NCBI GenBank assembly: GCA_016840165.1
Contig: JAEOSU010000038.1
Coordinates: 25,816 to 89,815, forward strand
DNA from: Promethearchaeota archaeon
GTDB lineage: Archaea; Asgardarchaeota; Lokiarchaeia; Sigyniarchaeales; SOKP01
DNA: 64,000 nt
Reading direction: 5' to 3'
Each line of letters begins with the position of its first letter. The first letter of the stretch is position 1. Shown piece after piece: positions 27,304-38,236 of the stretch. A program made the position numbers and the translations under genes. Under the pieces are notes generated by a model, which worked only from the letters and a program-made list of their open reading frames with translations, did no database searches and was not told where the DNA came from.

Positions 27304-28797
27304 TTAAAAGATAGAAATTAACATTCTATAGTAATTTGGTAAAAAAACATACATTATTGTGTTTCCTATCAGGAAAATGATTAATAATATTGCAATTAAA
27401 TTCACAAATTTATATTTTAATTTTGGTGTTGAATCTTTCTCTAAATAGGAACTGTTTTTACTTATGTAAACCTGAATAAAAAAGTGAGATGTGTAGAGAA
27501 GATTTATTAGAACTGAGATTATAAAAAAACTTATTGCGATAATATACACCAAGCTTATCAGCGAATTAATCAAGAGGAATGCAACCTCAAAATAGAAAAG
27601 GATAAAATAAATAAAGATTAAACTAACTGGAAATATCAATAATACACCAGAGAGAAATAATAACAATCCAAAAAATTTGTTATTTTTCCAAAAATTACCT
27701 AAGAACCTCACATTATCTTCATAAGATACATTCGCTACTTGTAGAAATGAATAAGACAGTAATAACTTAATAATGATTAAATTTGCATATAGAAAACCTA
27801 ATAAATTTAGCATATCACCACTATAAGACTCAGGGAACAGAGAAAAAATCATGAATAAAAATAGAACTAGATTAGAGTCACTTATTATGCTATAACCTAT
27901 TATCTTTTTAGTTGAATAAGTAAATCCATCTTGAGATGTATATAACTCCAAAATAATATAATAAATAGCGATGACTATACCTGTACCTGAAAAAATTAAA
28001 CTTATAAAAATAGTAATAAAATTAAGCAGACTAATAGCATGCAATATTCGTATAATGCTAACTAATGTTATGAAATTAAAAGCCATATAAATGATTAAAT
28101 GGAAAAAATTAATTTCCTGAAAATACAGTTTAAGATGAAAAACATAAAAGGGAAAAAATCCGCATGCTATGCCCATTCCAAGTATTAACAATATCGCTAC
28201 GATAGTACCAGCGATATCGGATGTTATAATAGCCCCGATATTATAAATCTGTATTGTGCCGGTATTAAAGTAATAGATTAATGCTGCTAATATGAGTAGG
28301 ATAATGCTTAGAACACAAGCTAAGAAATAAGTCTTTAATAGGTTAAACTCTTTCTTAAACTCTCCAAAATAAAAAATCATCCCTACCAGCATTGAGGTCA
28401 AGATAAAAAATGCGATTAAAGTTAAGAAATTGATACTGATAACCATACCTATAAGTGATAAAAAAATCAGTAATGAAAATGTATCAAATAAATAGGCATT
28501 TGGATACTCTTCTGAAGTAAACTTGATAAAAATTGAAAAAATGACTTGAAAGAGGAAAATAATTCCCATTAGGATATATTGATTTGAGGAAAAGAGAATA
28601 TTGAATATGGATTCTTGATGGGGAAAAAGAAGATTAAGTACGATAAGTATTAAAGTTATGATTAGATTTACAGATGATAAAATTAAGTGAATAGTTTTAC
28701 GAATTTCATAAGTTTTTACCACCAGCATTAATAATGCTCCAGCCAATAATAGAATAGCGGGAATTATTGCTATGAAAAGAAATATTGGAATGGTCAA
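27304..28797 (-). CDS. Polytopic membrane protein resembling NuoN/MrpD-type proton-antiporter subunits
   Basis: About 14 hydrophobic helices; GIACGFFPFYVFHLKLYFQEINFFHLIIYMAFNF region similar to the TM7-TM8 segment of this superfamily. Confidence 0.5.
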   Translation of the reverse strand: MTIPIFLFIAIIPAILLLAGALLMLVVKTYEIRKTIHLILSSVNLIITLILIVLNLLFPHQESIFNILFSSNQYILMGIIFLFQVIFSIFIKFTSEEYPNAYLFDTFSLLIFLSLIGMVISINFLTLIAFFILTSMLVGMIFYFGEFKKEFNLLKTYFLACVLSIILLILAALIYYFNTGTIQIYNIGAIITSDIAGTIVAILLILGMGIACGFFPFYVFHLKLYFQEINFFHLIIYMAFNFITLVSIIRILHAISLLNFITIFISLIFSGTGIVIAIYYIILELYTSQDGFTYSTKKIIGYSIISDSNLVLFLFMIFSLFPESYSGDMLNLLGFLYANLIIIKLLLSYSFLQVANVSYEDNVRFLGNFWKNNKFFGLLLFLSGVLLIFPVSLIFIYFILFYFEVAFLLINSLISLVYIIAISFFIISVLINLLYTSHFFIQVYISKNSSYLEKDSTPKLKYKFVNLIAILLIIFLIGNTIMYVFLPNYYRMLISIF

Positions 28798-28966
28798 GTT
28801 AAATCACCAATGTTATGATCAATTTTCTCTTTAGATTGAGAGTTTTCTCACGATCGTTATAGCACGATTGATTTAATATTAAATAACTTTCGAAATTTAA
28901 TAAATTTAATAATAACTCTTTAAATTAATTAATATTAAATTTTCTAATAATTAATTCAAAAGAAGT

Positions 28967-30466
28967 ATGATGAATGCAATTAATCAATTAAAAGAAGAGT
29001 TCACTGAAATTAGACGACTTCAGTATATCACAGCTCTATTAGGGTGGGATACCCAAGTCAATTTACCTCCAGGTTCATATAAAGGACGATCAGAGCAAGT
29101 TTCAATTATGGAAAAGATTACCCATGAAAAGCTAATTTCTGAAAAAATTGGTAAACTAATTTCAGAATGTGAAAAAATATCTGATTTAGATACAATAGAC
29201 TCTGCTATGGTAAGAGAAGCAAGAAGACTATATGATCATGAAGTAAAAATCCCTACAGAACTCGTTATAGAAATAGCGAAAACAAGTATATTAAGTCATC
29301 AAGCTTGGGAAAAGGCAAAAGAAAAGAGTGATTTTTCTATATTTGAGCCGTTACTTTCAAAAATGATTGAGCTTGAAATCGAAGTAGCAAAAAAATTGGA
29401 TACTGGACCTACATTATATTCCACATTAATAGATTTATATGAACCGGGTGCTACTTATAGCTGGATTAAATCTGTTTTTGATGGATTGAAACCGAGACTC
29501 GTAAGTATTATAGATAAGTTAACTTCTTCTAATGATAAACCAAACTTTTCAATACTGACTCGAAAATATGATCCTAAAAAGCAATGGGATTTTAGTGTTG
29601 AGGTTGTAAAGAAACTACAATTTGATACTAATTTCGGACGACAAGATAAATCAGTACATCCTTTTACGACAACATTATCTTCAACTGATACTCGAATAAC
29701 TACTCGAATAAATGAAAATTTCTTCTCCCCAGGTATATTCGGTTCAATTCATGAATGTGGTCATGCTCTTTATGAAATGGGCTTTAAAAAAGAAATTCAC
29801 GATACAATATTGGCTGATGGAGCATCAATGGGAATCCACGAATCCCAATCACGGATGTATGAGAATATAATCGGGAGAAGTAAAGAATTTTGGACTCATT
29901 TCTTTCCAATTCTTAAAAATAATTATTTTAAAGATACATTGAAAGATGTTAATTTAGATGAATTTCACCGAGCTATTAATACTGTACAACCTTCATTCAT
30001 CCGAGTTGAGGCTGATGAAGTTACTTATGCTTTACATATAATCCTTCGATTTGAAATCGAGCATGACATCATTGAAGGTAAAATTGAGAGTGCAGAGATC
30101 CCGACAATTTGGAATGAAAAGTTCGAAAAACTATTTGGCCTTCAGGTTATGAAAGATTCTGATGGAATGCTTCAAGATGTTCATTGGTCTGGTGGAGCCT
30201 TCGGCTATTTCCCTACATATGCACTAGGGAATCTATATGGCGCACAAATTTATTCAGATGCTTTGAGAAAACACCCTTCTTTACCTGAAGACTACAAAAA
30301 AGGAGATTTTACAAACATTTTAGCCTACCTAAGAGAAAATGTACATCAACATGGAAAGATATATCAACCACGAGACTTAGTAAAAAGAATAACTAATGAG
30401 GATTTAAACCCCGATTACTTTATAGAATATATTGAGAATAAATTTTATCCAATCTACAAAATTTAA
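28967..30466 (+). CDS. M32 family metallocarboxypeptidase (carboxypeptidase Taq)
   Basis: HECGHALYEMG zinc site, GIHESQSRMYEN, YALHIILRFEIEHDII. Confidence 0.93.
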   Translation: MMNAINQLKEEFTEIRRLQYITALLGWDTQVNLPPGSYKGRSEQVSIMEKITHEKLISEKIGKLISECEKISDLDTIDSAMVREARRLYDHEVKIPTELVIEIAKTSILSHQAWEKAKEKSDFSIFEPLLSKMIELEIEVAKKLDTGPTLYSTLIDLYEPGATYSWIKSVFDGLKPRLVSIIDKLTSSNDKPNFSILTRKYDPKKQWDFSVEVVKKLQFDTNFGRQDKSVHPFTTTLSSTDTRITTRINENFFSPGIFGSIHECGHALYEMGFKKEIHDTILADGASMGIHESQSRMYENIIGRSKEFWTHFFPILKNNYFKDTLKDVNLDEFHRAINTVQPSFIRVEADEVTYALHIILRFEIEHDIIEGKIESAEIPTIWNEKFEKLFGLQVMKDSDGMLQDVHWSGGAFGYFPTYALGNLYGAQIYSDALRKHPSLPEDYKKGDFTNILAYLRENVHQHGKIYQPRDLVKRITNEDLNPDYFIEYIENKFYPIYKI

Positions 30467-30576
30467 CTCTTTTTTATTTTTTTAAATTTAAAAATTGAAT
30501 ATTGATGAATTTAGATACTAAAAGGTATGCTGAAAAATTATTAATTCTATTAGGTAATAAAATTTTTCAAATATAT

Positions 30577-31239
30577 TTAGAATTCCTTGCGTATGAATAA
30601 AAATGATGAAATTGAAAGTAAGGATATAGGAATCGCGATTCCTATAACAGCTGCAAAAATAAACGGGTTTATGATATTAATAAATAATACTGGTAAAATG
30701 GAAAGTGCCGAGAGTTGATTACCAAGATATACAGATAAAATTGCTGCAACAGGAACCGAAGAAATGGTAATCCCAAATAACAGCCCAATCGAACATGAGA
30801 TTGCAATTGCCGCTAAACTTATAGCTAAAGATTCAAAAAGAGTAATTATCACCCCCTCTGTTAACCCACCAATCGTTATATAATCAATAATTAACCCTAA
30901 AGTTAGAGAGATGATAATAGCAATGACCAAACAAAAATATACAGCTATAAACTTTGCAATTAAAATAGTTATGCGGTTTATAGGTCTAATAAGGAATAAA
31001 TCATATACTTTCTGAGTGATTTCACTCGTTAATGAAGTACTAAGCATTGCAGAAGCAAGGGTTCCCCCTATTGTTGAAACTACAATTGATACAAGAACGG
31101 AAAAGGGGAATTCCTCCATATCAGGCTGAAAAAAATGCATAAGAATAGTCAATATAGGTAGACCAACCCATAATACAATCATAACTTTGGATTTATAAAA
31201 CCCACGCAATTCATCGAAAAATAGTATAAAGAATTTCAA
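30577..31239 (-). CDS. ABC-2 type transporter permease
   Basis: 6-TM permease pattern, overlaps the ATPase gene by 4 nt. Confidence 0.75.
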   Translation of the reverse strand: MKFFILFFDELRGFYKSKVMIVLWVGLPILTILMHFFQPDMEEFPFSVLVSIVVSTIGGTLASAMLSTSLTSEITQKVYDLFLIRPINRITILIAKFIAVYFCLVIAIIISLTLGLIIDYITIGGLTEGVIITLFESLAISLAAIAISCSIGLLFGITISSVPVAAILSVYLGNQLSALSILPVLFINIINPFIFAAVIGIAIPISLLSISSFLFIRKEF

Positions 31240-32246
31240 TGCATATCACCACTTATATAATTTAAATAAACTTTTTCAAGAGATGGTTTTAAAAATCTGA
31301 AGCTTCTGATATAACATTTTTGTTGAAAAATACTTCCTAAAATTTTATGGGAAATTTCATCAAGATCTGCTTCAGGATGTAAATAAAGCAATTGTTTTAG
31401 GTTGGACGCTACTTCAATTTTCTCGATTTCTTCAATATTTTCTAAATCTTTACAAATGTGTCCCTCTTTAGCATAAATTATTTCGATAATTTTTCCTACT
31501 TGGAATTGTTCCTGCAATTCAGTGGGAGTCCCAATCTTCATAATTTCACCCTGGTTTAAAATCCCTATTTTATTTGCAATATCTTCTACATCATTAAGGA
31601 TGTGGGATGAAAACAAAATTGTAATTTCTTTCTTAGCTAAAGCCTTTATAAGCGATTTAATCTGAAATCTGCTAGCAGGATCTAAGCCAGAGAGCGGTTC
31701 ATCTAAAATAAGTATTTTAGGTAAATTCAATAGAGCTTGTGCTAAGCGAAGTTTCTGGATCATGCCACTTGAAAGATGTTTAACTTTTTTTTCTTTAAAC
31801 TCATAAAGACCCACGAAGCTTAACAGGGAATCGATTCTATTTTTAAGTTTGATTTTATCTATCCCTGAAAGCCTTCCAAACGTATATAAGGCATGATTGA
31901 CTGTTCGCCAAGTTTGAAATCCTGTATCTTGTGGATGATAACCTAATATTTTAAATAAGTTATTCTGCTTTTTTGATATTAATTTACTGTTTATTAAATA
32001 ATTTCCTGAATAGTCCTTGATTAATCCTACCATAATCTTAATAGTTGTAGTTTTCCCAGCACCATTAGGACCTATATAGCCAAATATATCCCCCCTTTTT
32101 ATCTCTAGAGAAACATTTTTTAATGCAGTTATGGTTTTGTATTTTTTAAAAATATTTTGAAACTTTAGATCTTGAAATGTGTTCTCCTCTAAGTCCTCTT
32201 CATATTCATCAAGAAAATTATCTAAATTCCTTGTTTCAAGTGCCAT
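31236..32246 (-). CDS. ABC transporter ATP-binding protein
   Basis: GYIGPNGAGKTTTIK Walker A, LSSGM signature, ILILDEPLSGLDP Walker B. Confidence 0.93.
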   Translation of the reverse strand: MALETRNLDNFLDEYEEDLEENTFQDLKFQNIFKKYKTITALKNVSLEIKRGDIFGYIGPNGAGKTTTIKIMVGLIKDYSGNYLINSKLISKKQNNLFKILGYHPQDTGFQTWRTVNHALYTFGRLSGIDKIKLKNRIDSLLSFVGLYEFKEKKVKHLSSGMIQKLRLAQALLNLPKILILDEPLSGLDPASRFQIKSLIKALAKKEITILFSSHILNDVEDIANKIGILNQGEIMKIGTPTELQEQFQVGKIIEIIYAKEGHICKDLENIEEIEKIEVASNLKQLLYLHPEADLDEISHKILGSIFQQKCYIRSFRFLKPSLEKVYLNYISGDMH

Positions 32247-32404
32247 ATTTAGTTTATACTTTTCTAATTGGTATATACATTTTAAATATTACAAATAAAC
32301 ATGATTTATAATATTTTTTTAAAGATTTGAGAATTCAAACTCAGATTTATATATATATCCTTTTATAGTTTATTAAATTATTAATGCTTTAATTAAAATT
32401 AATT

Positions 32405-33391
32405 ATGTTTGTTTCAGAAATCAACATTAAACTTGGTATACTAGGGCTTTGGTCTTCTGGTAAAACTTCAATGGTGAACTTGTTCCTCAATAAGGAGTTT
32501 CCCGATATCTATATCCCTACAATTGGATCTAATATTGTCAGAAAAGAATATCAATTAGAAAATTATCAAATTAGAATTAATATTTGGGATGTGGGTGGAC
32601 AAAAAAGTTTTAATCCTCTCAATCCCGCATACTTCAGTAATTTGGATATAGTATTTCTTGTATTTGATTTATCTAATTTAAAAGAAACTCTTGTAGAATT
32701 AAAAAAGACCTATTTAAAATCGTTAAATAAATTATCTCCAGATTCTATTCGATTTTTAATTGGAAATAAATCGGATCTTATAAAACCCGAAGATTCTGAT
32801 ATTTTACTCAATAATATTAGACAATATGGAATTGAGGGTATACCAATAATTTTTGTATCAGCAAAAACTCGCGATAATCTTACAGAAGCATTTGAATTAA
32901 TAATCTTTGAATTTCTCAAAAAATTGGAAAATGAAAGCAAAAAACAACAGATCCAAGGATTAAGCGAAGAATTTTTACATAATTTAGGAAAAAATGAAGA
33001 AAATTTGTATAACTTACTAATTAATTTAGATGAAGTAGACTCTACGAGTATATATCAAAAAATTAGTCCTCAAATAGTTAAAAGAGTAATAAAAACAAAG
33101 GATAGAAAAGAAGAAATTAGGAAAAAAGAATTAGAGCCTACTATTAGTTTTCCTGAAGAGTTTTTTATTGTTGATAAAATTAAATCGAATGTAATGAAAT
33201 TATTTTATAATAATTTAAATTCGGTTCAAGAGTTAATTTTAAGTTTAAAGAGTACTCCAATTGATTATTTAATTAACAGAATCGATCTTGTTAATGATGA
33301 ACTCAATGGAATAAAAGATGATTTTGAGCTCAAACTGAATTCACTCTTTAACTTGAGAAAAAAAGGATTAGATTCGTATAAAAACGACTAA
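32405..33391 (+). CDS. Arf/Ras-like small GTPase with C-terminal extension
   Basis: GLWSSGKTSMVN (G1), PTIGSN (G2), WDVGGQ (G3), GNKSDL (G4), VSAK (G5). Confidence 0.9.
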   Translation: MFVSEINIKLGILGLWSSGKTSMVNLFLNKEFPDIYIPTIGSNIVRKEYQLENYQIRINIWDVGGQKSFNPLNPAYFSNLDIVFLVFDLSNLKETLVELKKTYLKSLNKLSPDSIRFLIGNKSDLIKPEDSDILLNNIRQYGIEGIPIIFVSAKTRDNLTEAFELIIFEFLKKLENESKKQQIQGLSEEFLHNLGKNEENLYNLLINLDEVDSTSIYQKISPQIVKRVIKTKDRKEEIRKKELEPTISFPEEFFIVDKIKSNVMKLFYNNLNSVQELILSLKSTPIDYLINRIDLVNDELNGIKDDFELKLNSLFNLRKKGLDSYKND

Positions 33392-33407
33392 ATTGAGGTG
33401 AAATAAA

Positions 33408-33926
33408 ATTCCAAAAACGGAAAAAACTGATAATGATGAGATTAATGTTCAGAATAATTTTAAAGAACAAATAAAACAACTTGAAATCAAAATAAAAGAT
33501 TTAAAAGAAGAAGTGGCTAAGAATCAAAAAGAAATGCTCCAGCGAATAGAAGAGACAATAAAAACCCAAGAGGAAATCATAATGGACATGATTAAAAAAT
33601 TCAATAATGAGTTTTATCAACATAAAACCAATGTTTTAGAGGACTTAGAGCATATTAAAAATCAGCAAGATGTTCTCAAAATCTCTTATACGGTAAATGA
33701 GAAAAAGCTTTTAGATAAAATAGAAAAAATCGTAATTAAAAAAGTTCATGAAAAAATTAATGGAAGGGAAAATGAAATTTTAATGAAAATTTGGGTAGAA
33801 GAATTTAAAGATATCATAGCTAATTTTGAAAAACTGAAAAAAGTAGACCCCAAAGAATTTAAAATTCGATTAAAAGAAATAACTGACACTATTGAAATGT
33901 TTAAATCTAAAATACTAATTGAATAA
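33408..33926 (+). CDS. Coiled-coil protein, probable ATT start (listed ORF starts at GTG 33513)
   Basis: GAGGTGA Shine-Dalgarno-like motif, then ATT CCA AAA ACG (MPKTEKTDNDEINVQNNFKEQIKQ...) in frame with the listed ORF; in-frame TGA just upstream. Confidence 0.5.
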   Translation: MPKTEKTDNDEINVQNNFKEQIKQLEIKIKDLKEEVAKNQKEMLQRIEETIKTQEEIIMDMIKKFNNEFYQHKTNVLEDLEHIKNQQDVLKISYTVNEKKLLDKIEKIVIKKVHEKINGRENEILMKIWVEEFKDIIANFEKLKKVDPKEFKIRLKEITDTIEMFKSKILIE

Positions 33927-33932
33927 GAAAAA

Positions 33933-35072
33933 TTAATTTAATTTTGGAGGAGGAACATAGACTCTTCTCATACCCTCAATTAATCTAATAGCATTTTCAG
34001 GGCAGAAATGTGCACAAACACCACAACCAATGCAAATTTTCTCATTTACTTCTGCAATATTTTCAGTATTCAAATGAATTGCCTCTACAGAACACTTTTC
34101 TACACAAATACCACATCCAGTACAAAGATCCTCATCAATAGAAGAGAGATAATTTGTGGAATTTATCATTGCTGTCATTCCACCCCTCCACCAATCGAGC
34201 GTTCCACAACAACATTTGCAACAGTTACATACACTTGTTTCGGCTTTTTGAATATCTGAATGTGGATGAAATGCCTTATGAACCAAACCATCTTGTTCAG
34301 ACTGCTTCATTATTTTTAAGGCCTCCTCTTTCGAAACTAATCTAGCAAATCCTTGTTCGGAAACGAATCTAGCTGATTTCCCGAAAGTAAAACAATTTTC
34401 TCTTAATTGAGTCTGCTTACATGGCTCTCCTAGTAAATCTTTGTGATTTCGGCAGAAACAATGACCCACGGCAATATCATCAAATTTTAGTATCAAATCT
34501 TCTATTCTTTGGGTCGGAATAATGTCTTCTTCGGGAACTTCTAAATTCTCATTAACGATAATCTGAACTTCATCTCCCGATATGTTTTTTTCTAAAAGGG
34601 GTAATGTCCTGTCAAAAGGGCGCATTTTTTCGAAGATCGGAATGATAGAGTCATAATTCATTTGTATAAAATCTTCAACCTCATCAAAATAACTAGCAAA
34701 TAACTCAGCAAGAGCTTTTTCATCTGCGGTATGCTGAATTTTTCCCATGAATGTGTATTCAAAAGCACCAACCATTACTAAAGGCATTAATCGATATACC
34801 ATAATCCCTTCAGAATTTGGTTGATTAAAGATATAACCTTTCTTTGCTAATGATTTGACAAGACGAAAAATTTGATCATCAGGCATCTTGCTACTTTTTC
34901 TTAATTCTTCAAGAGTTTGGGAAACCTTTCTTCTAAAGGCTTCAACCAAGGCTAATTCATCTTCATTAATCATTTGTTTAATGATACTAATTAAAGTCTC
35001 ATTAATAGGAAAAGGAAGTGAACCCGCCTTAATTATAATACGTGCGGCTTTATTATATTGTTCGACTGACAA
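33933..35072 (-). CDS. 4Fe-4S dicluster ferredoxin-type protein with N-terminal winged-helix-like region
   Basis: DEDLCTGCGICVEKCSVEAI and EKICIGCGVCAHFCPENAI; additional CHCFCRNHK and CNCCKCCC clusters. Confidence 0.85.
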   Translation of the reverse strand: MSVEQYNKAARIIIKAGSLPFPINETLISIIKQMINEDELALVEAFRRKVSQTLEELRKSSKMPDDQIFRLVKSLAKKGYIFNQPNSEGIMVYRLMPLVMVGAFEYTFMGKIQHTADEKALAELFASYFDEVEDFIQMNYDSIIPIFEKMRPFDRTLPLLEKNISGDEVQIIVNENLEVPEEDIIPTQRIEDLILKFDDIAVGHCFCRNHKDLLGEPCKQTQLRENCFTFGKSARFVSEQGFARLVSKEEALKIMKQSEQDGLVHKAFHPHSDIQKAETSVCNCCKCCCGTLDWWRGGMTAMINSTNYLSSIDEDLCTGCGICVEKCSVEAIHLNTENIAEVNEKICIGCGVCAHFCPENAIRLIEGMRRVYVPPPKLN

Positions 35073-35246
35073 TTTTGTTCAATAAATTTTGTCTGTAATA
35101 TTACTTCGTTAAATGATATATATCATTAATAGGTTTCATTTAAGAATTATTGGACTACTAATATTATAAAATAAATAGAAATTTTATTATAATTAAATAG
35201 GTTGTTTAAAAAAACCTTTTATATAAAAATTTCTGATATATTCATC

Positions 35247-35828
35247 ATGTCGCAATCTAATATTATAATAAAATTAAAAAATGATGCAGAAGCGGTATAT
35301 GCATTTCCAAATAAGAAAAAGGAATTTTTCATTGATTTATTCAATGCGAGTCCAAATTATTTACCTCAAGCAAAAATAAGAATTGAAGGTCCTCCCGAAG
35401 TTAAAATGCTTGTGAAATCTGAATGGTATGGAGGTGTACCGGCTGGACAATCCAAAAGACGCCTATATAGTATTATTCCAAAAGAAGAAGGAATATTTCA
35501 ATTTACTGCCTCTCTCACTAGTAAAACAAGACCAATAATCGATATCCCTTTCGAGGTAAGGGTAGGGAACGTTGCTGTGACTCCATTATTATCAAAACCT
35601 CCAACAACACCAAACGCTACTAAAGTAATGCAGAAAATCAACTGTCCTTACTGTCACGAATTAATTGACGATGATGCGTCTTTTTGTCCCCATTGTGGCT
35701 CAAGTATTCAACAAAAATTGGAGGAATCTAAAAAGGATGGAAAGGATACTAAGTTTTGTACAAAATGCGGCACCGAGCTTCCCATAGATGCAAAATTCTG
35801 TGCTAAATGTGGCACTAAATTAAAATAA
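35247..35828 (+). CDS. Beta-sandwich-like domain with two C-terminal zinc ribbons (listed ORF starts TTG 35202)
   Basis: CPYCHELIDDDASFCPHCG and FCTKCGTELPIDAKFCAKCG; ATG at 35247 more plausible. Confidence 0.6.
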   Translation: MSQSNIIIKLKNDAEAVYAFPNKKKEFFIDLFNASPNYLPQAKIRIEGPPEVKMLVKSEWYGGVPAGQSKRRLYSIIPKEEGIFQFTASLTSKTRPIIDIPFEVRVGNVAVTPLLSKPPTTPNATKVMQKINCPYCHELIDDDASFCPHCGSSIQQKLEESKKDGKDTKFCTKCGTELPIDAKFCAKCGTKLK

Positions 35829-35985
35829 ATACCTCTAATCTTTATTTTTATTGTTTACTGCTTTCATCACTAATTAAAATGACGCCAGAGTGTTTTCTCT
35901 AGAAATATAGAATAATATTTTTAAGCGAAAATAATATTATAGTCTGATATATACTGGGATTTTATAATTCATTTCAAAATTCAAT

Positions 35986-38178
35986 TTGAAATCTGATATG
36001 AAACTAACAAACCTAAAAATTAATGATTTTTTTAATGAAATTGATAAATTCACATTTTTGGTAGGCGCTGGATGTTCTATTGACAGTCCTTCTAACCTTC
36101 CTGCTGGTTTTGCGATGATGGAAGCCTTAATTGAACATACATGCCATCAATCAGAGTGGAAAGGTATTATTGAGCTTATGAAATCGGGACAATTGCGATT
36201 TGAAACCCTCGTTGAGATTATACGAGATCAATTAGATCCCACGCTTGAACTCATTGATTTCTATGGAATGTGCGATAAACCAAATATTCAACATTTTTTC
36301 TTAGCTGATATGTTAATAAAAGGTCATTTTGTAATGACCACTAATTTCGATCATTTGATTGAATATGCCCTAAATCATTCAGGTATACCTTTAGGAGATA
36401 TTGTTCCGATAATAACTAGAGAAGATTTTGAAAGATATACTGACCCTTATGAGTTACTAAATCAAGGAAAGAAGCTAGTTTATAAAGTTCATGGCTCTCC
36501 TACGAACTTAATAACTAAACAATCCACAAAAGATTCTTTAATAGCTACAATTCAGGCTTTTGGTTCAAATAAAGAAGCAGAAAACGTTTTTCAACTTGAA
36601 TCATTTAAACAACCTGCATTTGAAAACATCACTAAAGAACGTTCATTAGTTGTTATTGGATATTCAGGTAGCGATGACTTTGACATAGTTCCTACATTAG
36701 CAGTGTTAAGACAATTAAAGAATGTGATTTGGATTAACTATTCAAATGACATCAAAATGGGAAATGAGCAGATTTATGAGATTAATGAGAATACTTCTCA
36801 ATCATTAAATAAACTGGATTTGAATTTGAAAAAAGTAGTCCAGATCCTCTTAAAAATATGGCAGGCTCGAAATACTGAACATGTTTATTTAGTTAATGTC
36901 AATACATCCACTCTAGCCGAAGAGTTAATTGAATCCAAACCAAAGCTAAGTGTAGAAGACTTTTCCTTACAACCGACCGCTTATCTCAATAGAATTTATC
37001 CTGATGTAGAGGACGCTTTAAAATTCTATATACCTTACAAAATATATATTGATAAGGATTTATATGATAATGCTTTACCTTGTCTCAAAAAGTTACTTCG
37101 CGTTGCTGAAGATACAGATGATAAGAACTGGAAAATACTTACTCTGAATAATATTGGAGAACTTTATCATTCAATAGGAAATTATGCTGATGCTCTAACT
37201 AATTTAGAAAATGCATTGGAACTGGCTAAAAATTTAGGTAGTATATTTGGAATAAATATTAAATCCACTATCTTTAATAATTTAGCAACCGTTTATTCGA
37301 GCAGAAGAGACTATCCAGCTGCCATTAATTATTATAAGGACGCTGCGAGGATTCTTAGGCAAAATGGTAATTTGCATGGCACGATGGTTAATTTAAATAA
37401 TGTCGGAGATATTTATCGGACACAGGATCGCTTTCCTGAAGCGTTGAAATATTATGAAGAGGCATTAGATATTGCCAATCAAATTGGAGATATAAATGCT
37501 CGTGGTTTAATATTGAACAACAGTGGAACTATGTATGTCAGTCAGAGAAACTATTTAGAAGCAGAAAAACGATATAATGAAGCTTTAAAAATCTCAAAAC
37601 AATTAGGTGATAGAAGCTTAAATTCATCTTGTCTCCTTAATATCGGTAATCTAAGGCGAATCCAAGGGAATACCCAGGAAGCCTCCAGGTTATTCAATGA
37701 AGCACTTATCATAGCAGAAGAGATTGGAGATGTTGAAGCTAAATCCTCAATATTAGAGTACATTAAATTGAATAATCAACAAACTTCGGGAACACAAAAG
37801 GCACTTCTTTCTAAAGATATTGGCGTGGTAACTGAGGATATTGACTGCCATCCAAAATGGACTAATAACGATATAAAGAGTTTTATTAAAGGTTTTACCG
37901 AAGGTTTTTTTAATGAATTTCGAGATTCACTTAATTGGCAACGTATAAAAGTCGTTTATGAAGAACTCGATTCAAATACTTTTACAATCTCATCTGGTTC
38001 TCCAATAAAAGCAACGTTTCAAATATTAGAAAAAAGTAAGAAGAAAAAGATGCTTCAAATTAAATGGGAGGAGCGGAGTGACATAGCTAGGTCTGTATGG
38101 ATTGGCATAGTTAAACAATTTAGAATTGTTTTCTCAAATCCGGGGCTTAAATCCATTCAAAAATTAATAAAAAAATAA
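35986..38178 (+). CDS. SIR2-like domain plus TPR repeats plus C-terminal domain shared with the two downstream genes
   Basis: FLVGAGCSIDSPSNLP, MTTNFDHLIEYAL, YKVHGSP, VVIGYSGSD (SIR2); LNNIGELYHSIGNYADALTNLENALELAK-type TPRs. Confidence 0.85.
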   Translation: MKSDMKLTNLKINDFFNEIDKFTFLVGAGCSIDSPSNLPAGFAMMEALIEHTCHQSEWKGIIELMKSGQLRFETLVEIIRDQLDPTLELIDFYGMCDKPNIQHFFLADMLIKGHFVMTTNFDHLIEYALNHSGIPLGDIVPIITREDFERYTDPYELLNQGKKLVYKVHGSPTNLITKQSTKDSLIATIQAFGSNKEAENVFQLESFKQPAFENITKERSLVVIGYSGSDDFDIVPTLAVLRQLKNVIWINYSNDIKMGNEQIYEINENTSQSLNKLDLNLKKVVQILLKIWQARNTEHVYLVNVNTSTLAEELIESKPKLSVEDFSLQPTAYLNRIYPDVEDALKFYIPYKIYIDKDLYDNALPCLKKLLRVAEDTDDKNWKILTLNNIGELYHSIGNYADALTNLENALELAKNLGSIFGINIKSTIFNNLATVYSSRRDYPAAINYYKDAARILRQNGNLHGTMVNLNNVGDIYRTQDRFPEALKYYEEALDIANQIGDINARGLILNNSGTMYVSQRNYLEAEKRYNEALKISKQLGDRSLNSSCLLNIGNLRRIQGNTQEASRLFNEALIIAEEIGDVEAKSSILEYIKLNNQQTSGTQKALLSKDIGVVTEDIDCHPKWTNNDIKSFIKGFTEGFFNEFRDSLNWQRIKVVYEELDSNTFTISSGSPIKATFQILEKSKKKKMLQIKWEERSDIARSVWIGIVKQFRIVFSNPGLKSIQKLIKK

Positions 38179-38236
38179 TTATAAACTCTGACCTTATTAA
38201 AATACTTTTTTTAATAATAAATTATAGTGAGTAATA

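Noticed and set aside
34008-34345. Plus-strand ORFs 34008-34259 and 34154-34345
   Set aside because: Antisense to the 4Fe-4S protein; Cys/Thr-rich composition is the complement of its cluster motifs.
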